DNA of 64,000 bases from Manis javanica. Its lineage: Eukaryota > Chordata > Mammalia > Pholidota > Manidae. Shown here piece after piece: positions 26,125-38,400 of the stretch. A program made the position numbers and the translations under genes. The stretch's first letter is position 1, and every line of letters starts with the position of its first letter. Location: contig NC_133170.1 in NCBI RefSeq assembly GCF_040802235.1, forward strand, positions 1,255,001 to 1,319,000. Direction: 5' to 3'. The notes under the pieces were generated by a model that saw only the letters and a program-made list of their open reading frames with translations, was not told the origin of the DNA and searched no databases.

Positions 26125-26479
26125 ATGCTCCCCAGCGCCGCGGCGGCCCGCGCCGGCGCCTCCTGGGACGCGGCGGCCGCCTCGGCGCTCCTGGGCTGGA
26201 CCCCCGCGCCGGGCTTTGGGGGCCTGGGCAAGAGTTTCCTGATCGAGAACTTGCTGCGCGCGGGGGCCGCCCCGCCGCTCGGACCGCCGCCGCCCCGGGC
26301 CCTGCCGGCCGGCCCGGTTCCCCTCCAGCTGTGCCCCGCGGCCGAGCACGTGCGCGCCGGCGGGGCGCCCTGCGGCCCGCGGTGGGCGGTGCAGGCGCTC
26401 AGCCCGTCGGCGGACGGCGCGGGGCTGCCGGGCCGGGCTCCGGGGGACCGAGACTGCGCCTTCCGGCCTTCGGCCCCAG
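26125..26479 (+). CDS. DBX2: DBX2 coding exon 1 (residues 1-118 plus first base of codon 119)
   Basis: This exon encodes the N-terminal regulatory region. It starts MLPSAAAARAG, and the GFGGLGKSFLIENLLR stretch at residues 30-45 contains the eh1-like octapeptide expected to recruit Groucho/TLE corepressors. The rest is rich in Pro, Ala and Gly (about 46-80), then becomes more conserved (VPLQLCPAAE and LSPSADGAGLPGRAPGDRDC). The start context has G at -3 and C at +4, which is adequate but not optimal. The exon ends in CCCCAG followed by gtgagc, a good donor, leaving phase 1. The open frame runs on past the donor, but it loses all DBX2 likeness there. Confidence 0.95.
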
Positions 26480-29400
26480 GTGAGCGGCTCTCCCGCCGAG
26501 CCAGCAGCCCCGGGGGCTGGGTGCTGGGGGCGCGCGCTGCGCCGGGCGCGTCCCAGGGCGCCTCCAGCTTGGCGGGGATGCCCCTCCGGGGTAAGGAGGG
26601 TGCCGCCGTCGGGGTGACCGTATCGCCAGCGTGCTCCCTGTCCCCTGCTCCCACGCGTGGGGCCGGGGCCGCCTCGGGGTTCGGCCTCTCCGGTGAACCC
26701 CGAAGGCACGGCCGTGTGGCAGCGGCAGGGGCGGCCCAGCCCCAGGCCCCTGCGCTCGCTGGGCCGCTTGCTCGGCGTTTCCCAGGTCCAGCCCCCACCC
26801 CCACTCCCTATCCGGAGGCCGCCCGGCTCCCGGGGAGGGTCTGGGCAGGGAGGGCTCCGCGCGTCCCGCCGCGGGACGCTGGCCTCTCGCCCGGGACGGT
26901 CGGGCCTTGCAGAGGCGCTCGCAAGCATCCTTGGAAGGAGAGCTGCGCAAAGCTGTGGCCTTCTTCGCTCTGATTCGGGTCACTAAGGCGCAGGACTTTC
27001 CCTTCCGGCTGAGCTGAAGCAGCTGACAGGGCACCTGGGGCGGGAAGTTCACCAGTAAATGGGAACTTACCCGAAGAAGGGAACTTTTCGTTGCTTGTAA
27101 TTCCCGCACCCCTGGGAAGAGGATGCGGACAGTTTGAGCAAATCTCAGGTCAAGTGAGGAGGGGCTGCAGGGATTGGCGGTGGAAGGACAAGCCCCTTGG
27201 AACCTCAGAAGCTGAGAGCCAGGTGGATTTGGAGACAATTTGGGTAGGGGGCGGCTTGCGTCCGTAGACGATCTTAAGTCATTCTTTTATTCTCTGTGCG
27301 TTTGTCCAGAATGACTAATAGACGCTTTTCCAGCAGATGCCATTGTCCCAGCAAACTGCCGGATCAAACGTATTGCTAATGGCTTTATAGAGTCTAACGT
27401 GCTTAGAGCCTGTCCTGGTCTCTAGGTTTGAAATGGTCGCTCACAGAACGGAACAAGCATTACCACGCGAGCGGAGCGCCGGCCTCACTCACACAGTGGC
27501 CGCCCAAATGCGAGGAAGCGCTTTAGCGCCCCGGGAGGGGAAGGAACACACGCAGGCAGTATACGTGCCTCGGAGATGTGGGCCACTCTGTGCTTTTCCA
27601 AGCATAGTAAAGCAGGTTCGTGTAGACAAGTTAGTAAATAATTAATGTTACTTAAGAACATTTTCAAGAAAATGTGTTTTGCATAACTGTTGGTGGTCTG
27701 GCATTGTGTCCACAGCCGTTGCTTCTGAAAATTCCTTACTTTGCTCCTGACCAGGACTGACTACCCAACACGCACAGCTACTTAATTTTAACCTTTGTAG
27801 ATTTTACAGATTAAATTTAAACCAAATGTGAATCAGGTGCAGATATTTCAATAACCTGACAAAGAATTTCATGTACCTATTCATTTTGTTCAAAATATTT
27901 TAATTATGGGGTAAAAGGTTTCCTACCTGTATTCCTCTTGTTTTCAAGAATATATTCGTTCTTGTACATGTATTAGAGTGTCAAACTGCAAAAATGATTT
28001 TTGGAATAATTAAGAGAGTGTAAGTGTTTATATTTCCCTTTGAAGTATGTTCTTCTAGGTTAATTTTAACTTGAACAAATAACCTTTTATTTTGAAAAAT
28101 CATTCTTGTTAAGAGTGCATTTAAGTTTTGAAACTAGAAAAATATCTTACAAAGAAAAAAAACCCCATAAATGTGTGCCCACAAATGTGCTTACAACCAG
28201 TATTTTCATTCATTTTTATAAATTTCCCAATGGATGTAGTTTTCAGCACCAGTTGTATTTAAGTGACAGATTTTAGCCTTACCCAAAGCTGGGAATTCTT
28301 TTAGACCGTGTGTAGTTATGAAGTTATAGTGAGTACTGACGATGTCAGCTGTCACCTGAAGATTAGAGGGGATGAAATAATGTCTGAAATTCTGTAGTAC
28401 ATAAAGGAGATAGAAAAGCGTCTGTCTTCAGAAAGAAAATATCTCTTTCTGAAATGCCAGTGGATAAGCAGTTCTGATCCTTTAGACACTAACTTAGGAG
28501 TGGATCAGAAAAATGTGATTTTGAATTATTTCAGCAGATGAGCTACCCACTTTTTCCTCAACCATAACTTGTTCGGTTGCACCAGCCTAAATGTTGAATG
28601 AAAAACCCCAGAGTTCTTTTCAAATGCATCAGTGAAACAGCACCATTTAACTAGGGGCTCTCTGCCCTGGCATAGATTTCTGCTTCATTATTTTTGTTGC
28701 CCACTATTAATCGCACTATATATCTCATTCATTCAGTAACCGCTTACTGAGCGTCTCCCATGTGTCGGGCTCTGTCCTAGGCCGTGGGATAATCAGGGAA
28801 TGAAACACATGCCTGTCTCTGCCCTGTGGGGCTTGTGTTCCATGTTCTGGGCTGTTTTCCGGTTTGCCGAACATTGTTATAGTTGTAAACTGCTCTAATC
28901 TTCCTAATAGGCCAATTTTTCTCTACAATGATTATTCACCTGCTTGTTTTCTTTTTGTCTGAAGTATCAATTTAAACATCCATGGACTTGTAAAAACAGA
29001 AAAAAGTTGCCCCAAATCTTTATATTCCTTGGGTCTTTCATTCAATATGAGAAACGAATAAGGGAAAATGGGATAACTAAGTACATGTATCAGAATAATA
29101 AATCAGATTGTGATTTTGTGTCTGAGCCTGTAAGGAAGGAAACTGGCCTTCACTTGCATCTTGTCTGCAAGGTGGTGATAGCGAAGCAGTGATGCGGGCT
29201 TGTGGGTCATAGATGAGAGGAAGCCGTCATTCTCCATCCCTGGAAGTTGGCCGGAGTTTGAGTGTTTAGAACAAGGAAAGGCGCACTCCATAGCTACGTG
29301 CTGTCAAGTTGCTTATGTAGAGTACTTAAAAAACTTAAAAAACCAAAAGGGCACATTCAATGCAAGAGGCAGCAGGTAGGTTCACCTCTAAGAGTTGTAT

Positions 29401-32400
29401 CCAAAACAAAGGAAGTCTTGAATCTGTTATAGTTTATTAGTGGAAACCAAGAGGTTTTGCAAGTAAATCCCAATCAGAGGCTTCTTTCCTAGAGGCTTGC
29501 TAATGTCATTATTTTGGCAGATATTGTGTAGATTAAAATATTCATAGTTCTGTAAATAAAAGGTCTTGAAATGCAAAAAGCTAACAATTTAAATTTCTCT
29601 TGGTTATGCCACCAATTTTCTTTAAGGTGAGTGGACACATTCTTGCTTTTTAATAGCATTTATTACTTTAAACACTAGAAAATGCTATAAATTTTTGAAT
29701 ATAATTTCTTGATTATTAAATCTACTGCATATAAAAAGATTAGAAAGCAAATGTTAATTCTGGATAGGTGACTTGAACTTTTTTTTTGAAGAATTGTTTC
29801 AAGGGTGTTGTATTGTGTGTTAGAAAAATGGGCCAAATCTACCGTATCTTCTCTGGCACCTGGTTAGGACTGTTTCTTACCATCGGTAGTTAACGTACAT
29901 GCTGGCCGCCTCCCAGGCCCAGTTGCTATTTACTTCGTAACCCTTGACTCTGTCTTAAACTACTCGCAGCTATGTTTTGTGCTTCAACTTGTAGTTTTTC
30001 TCACTTTCATTGAGATTCACTGAAAGTGTGAAATAAAATAGCTTCTGCATTTTCTGCACCTGAGGAGGGTGGAGAAGACGGCTCTCTGCTCCAGCTGGGG
30101 ATCATTCCAACCGAAGACTTTGTGATCTGATTTACTGAGCGAGAGTTTGTTACCAGTTTTTGCGAACACTGTGCTGCAGACTTGTTCTGACAAATCGAAG
30201 CCGCAGAACCGTGCTTGTTGGTGGTGCTGATCCGGAACCGGGGCGGAGAGCGTGGGGAATCCAGAAAGGAGTGGCCAAGGGACCCGGTCTAGTGGTTTTT
30301 GCTCAGGCCATCACCTCGGCCGTCCTTTGGTGGACTTGGTAGATGAGACTGAACTTTGTTCTTGCTGCCTCTGTATAGTTTTTTGTAATCTGCTTAACAT
30401 GTCTTTGGGTTTATATTAACATATTAATTAACTTTTACATTGTGTATGAGGAATCTGCTCCAGGCAAATTGATATACGCTCCTCAAGTCAGTGAAGTCCT
30501 TCAGGCTCAAGAATTCCCTGCAGCCAAGGGAACCCAGAGGACTGAGAGTCCTTCCTCCCCATCGCTGACGGAGCAGCCACCCTCCTTACCAAGTGATGTC
30601 AAAGCGGGAGCTGCAGCAGGGTCACAATTTCTCTGCGTTTAATTTGCCTCTGATTGGAGCACTTCTCTCTCTCCCAACCCCTAACATACGCTTCCCTCCT
30701 TCTCTTTGACAACAAGGAATCTCAGTGTGTTAGCATGTATGGAAGCTATTGAGATTTAATAATAAAACAGGACTAGGAACATTTTAGAATTTATCCCTTA
30801 GCACTTACTCACTTTGGGGATTTGGGGGTTATTTTAAGAGGCACTGTGGTTTGAATGCCCAGAAAATTGCATTCCAGTGTAGGCAGAAATAAACATAGGA
30901 TTCAGAGTTTAATTCAGGAAGGCAAAGGATGCCATATGTTGCGGGCAATTTAAAAGGATTGTCCACAGTGATTTTATCTATATTTGTTTGCCATAAATGT
31001 GGCTCAGATGTTGAAGCCAAAGCTGTGCATTGGACTCCATTGTGTCCCTCTTGGAGTCCACCACCTCCTTCCTGTTCTTTCCCTCACTAGAAGAAAGTCC
31101 CTTTTTGTGGTAAGAAGGCATTTTGTGGCTAGGCTGTTGCTGAACAATGATAGAGATGGTAACAACTCGAAAGTAATAAATGTGTAAGTAGGTAATAGAT
31201 GTATTTATAAAATACTTTGAGATTCTTTGCTATGAAAGTTTTTGTAGGAGTGAAGTGTTGTCTTTAAAATATTTACACAAACATGTCCTTATGTTAGGGT
31301 CAGGGGTAAATACCCCTCACTCAACCTGCTCTCCACCCACCTATTTCCATTATTGATTTGTCCATAACTTCAGAATCCATCCTTTATCTTTCGCAGGAAC
31401 TTGATTTGTAGCTCTTAATGCAGTGTTTGTCCACTTGATCTTGGGTTAGTGGAGGCTCTAAGTAAAATTTTTTCTTAATTACAGTGATTTTTTTTCATAG
31501 CGAAGGTACAGAATTTTTAAGTCAGTTAAGTAACTTTGAGTTTCATTCAAATACACCTGGAGTCTGTCATAAATAAAAAGCAAATGGTAAAAAGAAATGA
31601 TATGATTTTTATCTAGGAATGCTTGTTAGCACCCTTATGTAAGACTTCATTAGATTACACATCTATTTTTTTATATTCTCTTAGTAAGAAATTGGGGGTT
31701 TGCCTTAACATGCTTACCAGACCCCTGTACATTTTATTCCAAAATATTTTACTTTCAGTCATGTTTCCACTTTAAATGAAATCTCTCCCTTTCATTCTTT
31801 TTAGCCTCCGGTCAGTCCTTGATTGGGCACTGCCAATAAAGTTACCATAACTGATTTCATTTTAATAGCACTATTCAGTCAACCAGCTATTAGTTGGGAA
31901 TATTTCAGGAACAAATTTTTTTTTCTTTTTTGGTTAGTTATATGAACAGTAAACTCAGGGCACTAAAATTCTTTCTGAAGTCAAAGATCAAAAAGCATCT
32001 CTAAGATTTTAGACTCTTGTTTCAGGGACAAAGCATCTGGGAGAAGAAAAAAAAATCTTTTAAGCCTTTTCCTATGTTTTGCTGAATATTTAATTGCCTT
32101 CTTGCTTATAAATATTCCAAAGACAAACTAGGTTTCACTTCCTTTCACATATTCAGGCAAGATGCCCTAACAATCTTGATTTTATTAATTCCTAGTGACT
32201 GTCAGAGATAAAATATACAATCTATACATTTGTATCAGTCCTGTGGAGAGGTCTCAAAATTTCTTGAGATGTAAAAGTTTAAATCTCTAACACTTCTTAA
32301 ATTAAAAAATATGAAGGAGTTAGTAAACTGTTCTTTGGAAAGATTTATGCACATTGAAAGAGACTAAAAACAATGACGTTTGGCAAGTTTTTTAACAGAT

Positions 32401-35400
32401 TGTCCTAGGGCTGGATTGAATTTAGTTGTGTTGAACCAATTCTGTAGTTACATTGGGTCTGAAATCAAGAGACAGGCTGATTCCTCAAAGCAGGAATATT
32501 TTTTTACAAATGTATTTTCTGTAGGTGCTTTTGCACAACAAATTGAATAGCTGCAACAGAGACCGTGTGGCCTGTGAAGCCTGATGTAATTACTAGCTGG
32601 CTCTTTAGGATAAAAGTTTGCCAACACTTCCTCCAAAGCATAAATGGCAAATTGGGTAAATTTTAAAATACCGTAAAGTTTTCTCAGCTGGTTTCAGCCA
32701 CATGTCTATGATTGTAAAGCCTAGATTCAAGTCTGAGGTCTCTCTGTTGCTGGTTAAACGATCCTCAGTGACTCACGTGACCTCACTGTTTCCTCATTTC
32801 TAAATGAGAACATAGGTTGGGGTCAGCGTGGGACTTTCAAACACATACCTCGAAAACCCATTCATGTTAAAGACTCTTGTCCACCATTCTACCATAAGTG
32901 AAATTTTGATGAAATGGGTATTGCTGTGCAAGAAACCATCAAAAAATTTACAGGCTTAAAGGAACAATTTGTGATTTTTCTCTTGTGGGTTGACTGCACT
33001 CTGCGGGGTGGTCCTGGCTCAGAACCCCACTGCGGGTGGACGTCCGCGGGAGCCGCAGCCCTCTGAAGGCCCGGGGCTGGGTGCCCGGGGTGGCTGTTTG
33101 CTCGGGGCGGGCCCGCTGCGCCCAGCGGGAGCTGCCCTCCACCCCTGATCCCCCTGGTGTCCTGAGCTGCTGGTAGCCTGGTGCCCGGCTTCTGAAAGGG
33201 CGCGTTGCAAAGACACCAGCCGGTATCGGCAAAGCTTTTTACCATGTGGCCTTGCAAGCTGAGAGTGTCACCCCCACTTCCCTGGGTCAGCGCGCTGGCA
33301 GGACCGTCCCAGGTGAAGAGAAGGGGAAAGAACCCGCCTCGCCATGGGAGGGGGGCTACGTAATTCGCAGCCATTGAAAATCTGCCACAGGGTGAAAGCA
33401 GGAGGGCCGCCCGCAGATGTGACCCCTGCCCTGTCCTGGGGGTGGCAGGTGGGGGCATGTGCGCCTGACCCCAGCAGTGGCATAGCTGGGGGCCCGGGCA
33501 GCCTTTCTGGGCCGGGAGGGTTCTGCTGGTGCCGTTCTGGTACCGTGTTCTCCGTGGTGTCGGTGGGGGCAGTACCCCCAGCAAGAGGCATCCCCACACT
33601 TTGCTCATTTTTTCCAAGCCAGCAAAGACTCCTTCCGGGGGCAGGTGGCAGCGGTAGGAACCGCCTTCGACAGGCGGTGGACGGGGCCCCACGGCGTGAG
33701 GCGGGGCCACCCCTGGGGGGTCCAAACCAGCGGCTACTGTCCACCTGCTGGCCCCCGTGTCATCCCTGTGGAGGGTCCTCCCGGTTAGCCTGTCCCTGTG
33801 CGCATCTCTGCCACTACTGCCAGGCGAATTTTTCGAACCTAAAGCTTTGTCCTATCACCAAACCACTCAGGAAATCCTCTATTATCCCCTTTTGGCCATG
33901 AGACCAAATACAAACAGTTTGTCCTTGGAGACCTCGGTGGCACGGGCGGTTCAGCTCCTCCAGCCAGGGGCTTCCCGTCCGCCCCTGGGCCTGTGCCAGC
34001 AGGTGGCTGGGCTCCCGGAGCCGCCCCGTGTGCCCCAGCCCTGCCTCCCCTCCTGCTAGGCCGCCCCCCTTGCTGGCATCCTTCTGTCTCTCGCCATTCT
34101 CAGTACCTTCCCAGCCAAGGCCCAGGTTACGGTGTTGGTCCTGCCTCAAGCCTTCTTCGCCACAGCCCTGCTCACACCACACTTTCTCTTCCCTCTTAGT
34201 TTTAGTGGAAGTCTGGACCACGCTACCGAGTTCTGAGTGCTGTCCTAGGGCTGACCTCAGACCAGGCGGGTACTGGCAGGAGGAACGGCCGACATGGACT
34301 GAGCGTCCGCCACTGTCAGGCGTCGGTCTGTGTTCTCAGTGGTCCCATCCTGGCTGTACCTTTTAACCACCTGAACAGCTTTTGAAAAAATGCTGTGCTT
34401 AAGGGGCCCCTCCCAGCCAGCCTGAGTCAATCCTGTTTGATTGGTCTGGGGCCTGGGCATCTGCATCTTTGAAGAGTGCTCCAGATAATTCTAATGTGTA
34501 TTCAGGGTTAAGAATCACTGGCTAGGGAAACATACAGTGTGAATTTTTTCAGATCTTATCTCCTTCACTGGGAATGCTCAGATTTTACAGAACAAAATTG
34601 AATTTGGGAGTTCAGAGAAATGTACACTTCTTTTCCTTGACCAGCAGATTCAGATCTGCAAATTAAGGGACAAAATGCAGAATTCTGTCTTCTCAAGGAG
34701 GGGAATTACCCTGCCTGTTTATTGTCCCAGCACACAGTGCATTATGTGGCACTTGATCGATATGCAATAAATATTATTAGCACAGAATTAAAAAGACAGA
34801 ATCAGACAAGTAAACACTGCACTTGATTTATCTTCTCATGAGCTGACCAGAACATTAAGACCTTTGTTTTTCTGTCTCTGAAATGCTCAAGGCAAAAATA
34901 ATGCGGACTGCTGTGGCTTTCTGATGAGCAGAAAGATAAAGGATGAATATCCTTGCTTTCCCTTGTGAATGAAGGCAGATTTGCATGTGGATCACATAAA
35001 TGAACTACTTTCAGGTTGGGTGATAAAAGAAATCACACCTCATTAGATAAGTGATATTTCTTAGGTCTTATTACTCAAGACGGATGGTTGCCCCCTTTAG
35101 TCTTGTTTTTGAGTTCACTCTTCTCCAGATAGTCTGCTCAATAGTGTATTATTTTCAGGTCAGAAGTTGAGATTTCTTTATTCTCAGTGCCCATGTACCC
35201 GGCACGCAGAGGGGGTCATTAAAACCATCCTTTGGGAATTATTTGATTCCCGGTTACTCTTTCCCAGAGGTATTGTTTGACCCTTTGGTTGCCTTAAGGA
35301 ACCTTTTCTCTTTTCTCCTCATCTTCCCTAAAATGTGTTACCCGATCAGCAGAGCAGAGCCGAGGACTCCTGGAATTCATATGGAGGTTTTATTAGTGGT

Positions 35401-38400
35401 CTTCAGTGTTCTTTCTTTGAAATGTCAGCTCCGTTTGCACTGACAATAAAAAAAAAATGTGGTTTCACCCTGTGTAGAACCTGTTGCTCTTCCCTATCTC
35501 CCTCATAGAGAATGCAAAAAATAAATTAAAAAAAATATATTGCTTTCTAAACAACAGAATTTTGAAAATAACTTCTCTGTTGCTAGGCTTGTCACCCTCC
35601 TTGCCTGTTGGGTGCTTCCGTCAGGGACCCATCTAGTTAGTTATTAAGGTAAAAAAGAAAATCGGGCCAGTTTGCCGTGAAGTTGGCTTTTTGAATTCCC
35701 CTCTTAATAATTTGAAATAATTAATAGTTTATTTCTGTGTCCAGATAAGCCATAACATCTGATTAAGTAGTGAAAGGTTCATGAAGTTTTCTGTGAATAA
35801 GTGATTTCAGTCGTTTGGATTCAGACAGTTTAGTTCCAAAAAGTTAAAGTCATTTGTTTGCCATTTGTGGATTCCCACAGAAACTGGGAGTTAGATCTGT
35901 TGGCAGGATGCCAAATCCAGAGGCTCCTCCTCTCCGCGTTGTACTGAAAGCTGACGGGGTGCGTTTTTTCCCAGAGGAAAGGCCGTTTCTTTTTCTCTAA
36001 TGAGAAGTTTAACTGGGGATGTGTGCACTTTCTGGCTCCAGCTCTTAGGAGTTACTGGCAGTCTGTGTGCACAAAATCCTTATCCCTCATGGGATATAAT
36101 CACTAAATACTACGCCAAACTATTTATGCTTCTCTTGTCTTTTTAAAAACCATTTGCTGAAAACAGTTGTCACCACACTCCTGATGCACGCCTGTCGGAG
36201 GCGGGCTGCCAAGGAACGAGACAGCCTGTGCTACGTGTGTAGCCAGTCCGGTGCCTGCCGTGGAGTGGGCACTCCCTAAACGTTGTCATAGATGCTGCTC
36301 AGTAAGCCTGCAAGGAGCTCTTCCCAGTGTGGTCAGTGACGAAGTGCCTGCATCCAAATTGCGCCGATGGCCGTCAACGCGCCCGCCACCCGGAAGGAAA
36401 TCTCCCTGCTTTCTGCCCCTCTCGGGCATCTTCAAAGCAGTTCTTTAATGACTCACCAATGTTTTAACACAACTGACAGCTTGTCACTTTGTTTTTGAGT
36501 TTCCTTTTTTTGCTCATTGCTTTAAAAAGGGTGTGCTTTACAAACATGTGAAAGAGTGATACACATGTGGTTACTGCCTTGCATTGCCTGAAATGGGAAT
36601 TTCCAGGTGCCTTTCTGCACCTGCAGTCACGCGCTCAGCTGGGTCAGCATCTGGGTTAGGCTGCCGCGGGAGAGTCTGAGAAAGGGGGCTCTTGATGGGG
36701 ATTTCACAGCGACTTCCGCGTAAGCCAGCCTAAACCAGGTGCATTTGTGTGCGGAATCGGGAATTAACTAATCTCCTGTGTCAGTATGTGTGGGTCCAAG
36801 AGGTGATTTAAAATGATGAAGAAATTTTACACAAGAGAACTTTAAGCCCGGACACGTCACATCGAATTCTTTAGCTCTTGGAGTTGTTACTGTAGATAGT
36901 GTGTTATTCTGATTACCACTTTACTGTTTGAATATAGGGTAACATAACTCTTATTTCAGACTGTTCAGTTAAAACCTTTTTTTTTTTTTTTGGTTAAATT
37001 TAACACTAAGATCGTGTATCATGGAACCTCATTCGTCATGAATGAATTTAGTTAATCACTTGTCTAAAGTGAACCAGCCATTTTTTATCCATTATTTGTC
37101 CCATTTCTAGGGCCATAGGATTAGACTGAGTTATATTTTGACTAGAATAGTAAAATATGTAATTTGCAGTATATCCTGCATGGTTATTTTAACAGTATCT
37201 CTAGTGTACTGATTTTCTACACTTTATGTTTGAGTGAAAATATTTCTTTCATCTGTGTGTTTCTAGCTGTCATGATAAATGTTTCATCTTATGTAAATGC
37301 AACATTACTGAGTCTTTTTCTTTTACTTTTATTTAAAACACCAAACAGCACAAAAGCCATAACTTAATTATCTATGGCATGTTTATTTTGGAGGCAAAAT
37401 AATTTAGTTAACAAAAATGCTTGAGAATAAGCATAATGAAGCAGCTTTTGTACATAGAAATGTATTTTCATTTGTCAAAGTACTTCATATATTCATAGGA
37501 ATAATGGAAAATATGATTGCCTGAATAATGTCATATGCTTGTAATACAGTTTGAGATGGATGTTGAATTCAAATGAAATGGTGTATCATTTCTATCATTC
37601 TTTACAGTCAATATTAGAACAACATGATAACAATGAAATAAAAGTTTTATAGTACTTTTTAAACAACAAAAGGGTCTCTTTATCATATGTTGCTTAGTTG
37701 CCATATTTTGAAAACAGCATTAAGACGAACATTATTGTTTGAAAAATCCAGATATTAAGCTAAGAACATTAATCTTGACAACTTTCCATTGGATTATAGA
37801 AAAACCTGCATTCATGATTAATTTGCAATTTGAAGGCATTAAGGACCCTGAGACTATAAAATTCTTATTGGACAATGCACTTATTTTGATATATCCTTCA
37901 ACAGTATTGATGAAAATAAACACATGCTTATTGATTGATTAAAATACAAGTCTGAAATTACTGTGTTCTTGAAAAAGGCATGTATGCATATCAAAATAAT
38001 ATGCACTAAGTAAGATTAAGAAAAAAAAAGTTGCCATTGAATATGAAGGGAGAGTAATAAAAATACTTATTTTCAAGTCATGTTCTAGATTTTGAGGTTA
38101 TCTGTTATGGACTATATTTCAGGGTGTGTCAGAGGTGTGTTATCTAAGATCAGAAGTTTCCTGTTTATTAGTTTTATAAGTCATTCAGTAATTTATTGAA
38201 AATTTGCTAAGAATGTGTCACATGCTCTGCTGGGTGTAGCGTGGTAAAAGAGAACTGCCCACCTTCAGGAAATCTCACCTATATTTATCTTGTACTAACC
38301 CCAGTTATACTCAGGATATGGAATATTCAGGGTATTTAACCAAAGGCTGGCATATAGCAAAGGCTCAGTAAAGAGCAATTATTAATGTTCTGTGACATCC

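Larger units (their letters stand above)
25630..26930. promoter_or_regulatory. DBX2: CpG island spanning the DBX2 promoter, 5' UTR, exon 1 and start of intron 1
   Basis: Base composition changes sharply from AT-rich DNA at about 25600 to very GC-rich sequence with dense undepleted CG dinucleotides, and back at about 26950. Homeobox genes typically start in such islands. Within it lie a GC box at 25759-25767 and a TGACGTGA CRE-like site at 25946-25953. There is no convincing TATA box close to the start codon, so transcription probably starts at dispersed sites. Long open frames on both strands here (up to 394 codons) reflect the scarcity of stops in GC-rich DNA. Confidence 0.85.

Noticed and set aside
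25503..26483. 326-codon plus-strand open frame
   Set aside because: It is in a different frame from DBX2 exon 1, which has recognisable DBX2 sequence. The product is arginine/alanine/proline filler of GC-rich DNA.
25620..26804. 394-codon minus-strand open frame
   Set aside because: It lies wholly in the CpG island, is low-complexity (Pro, Ala, Gly, Arg), has no domain, and overlaps the real DBX2 exon 1 on the other strand.
32889..33725. 278-codon minus-strand open frame in intron 1
   Set aside because: It overlaps an LTR-like repeat and has no recognisable domain.
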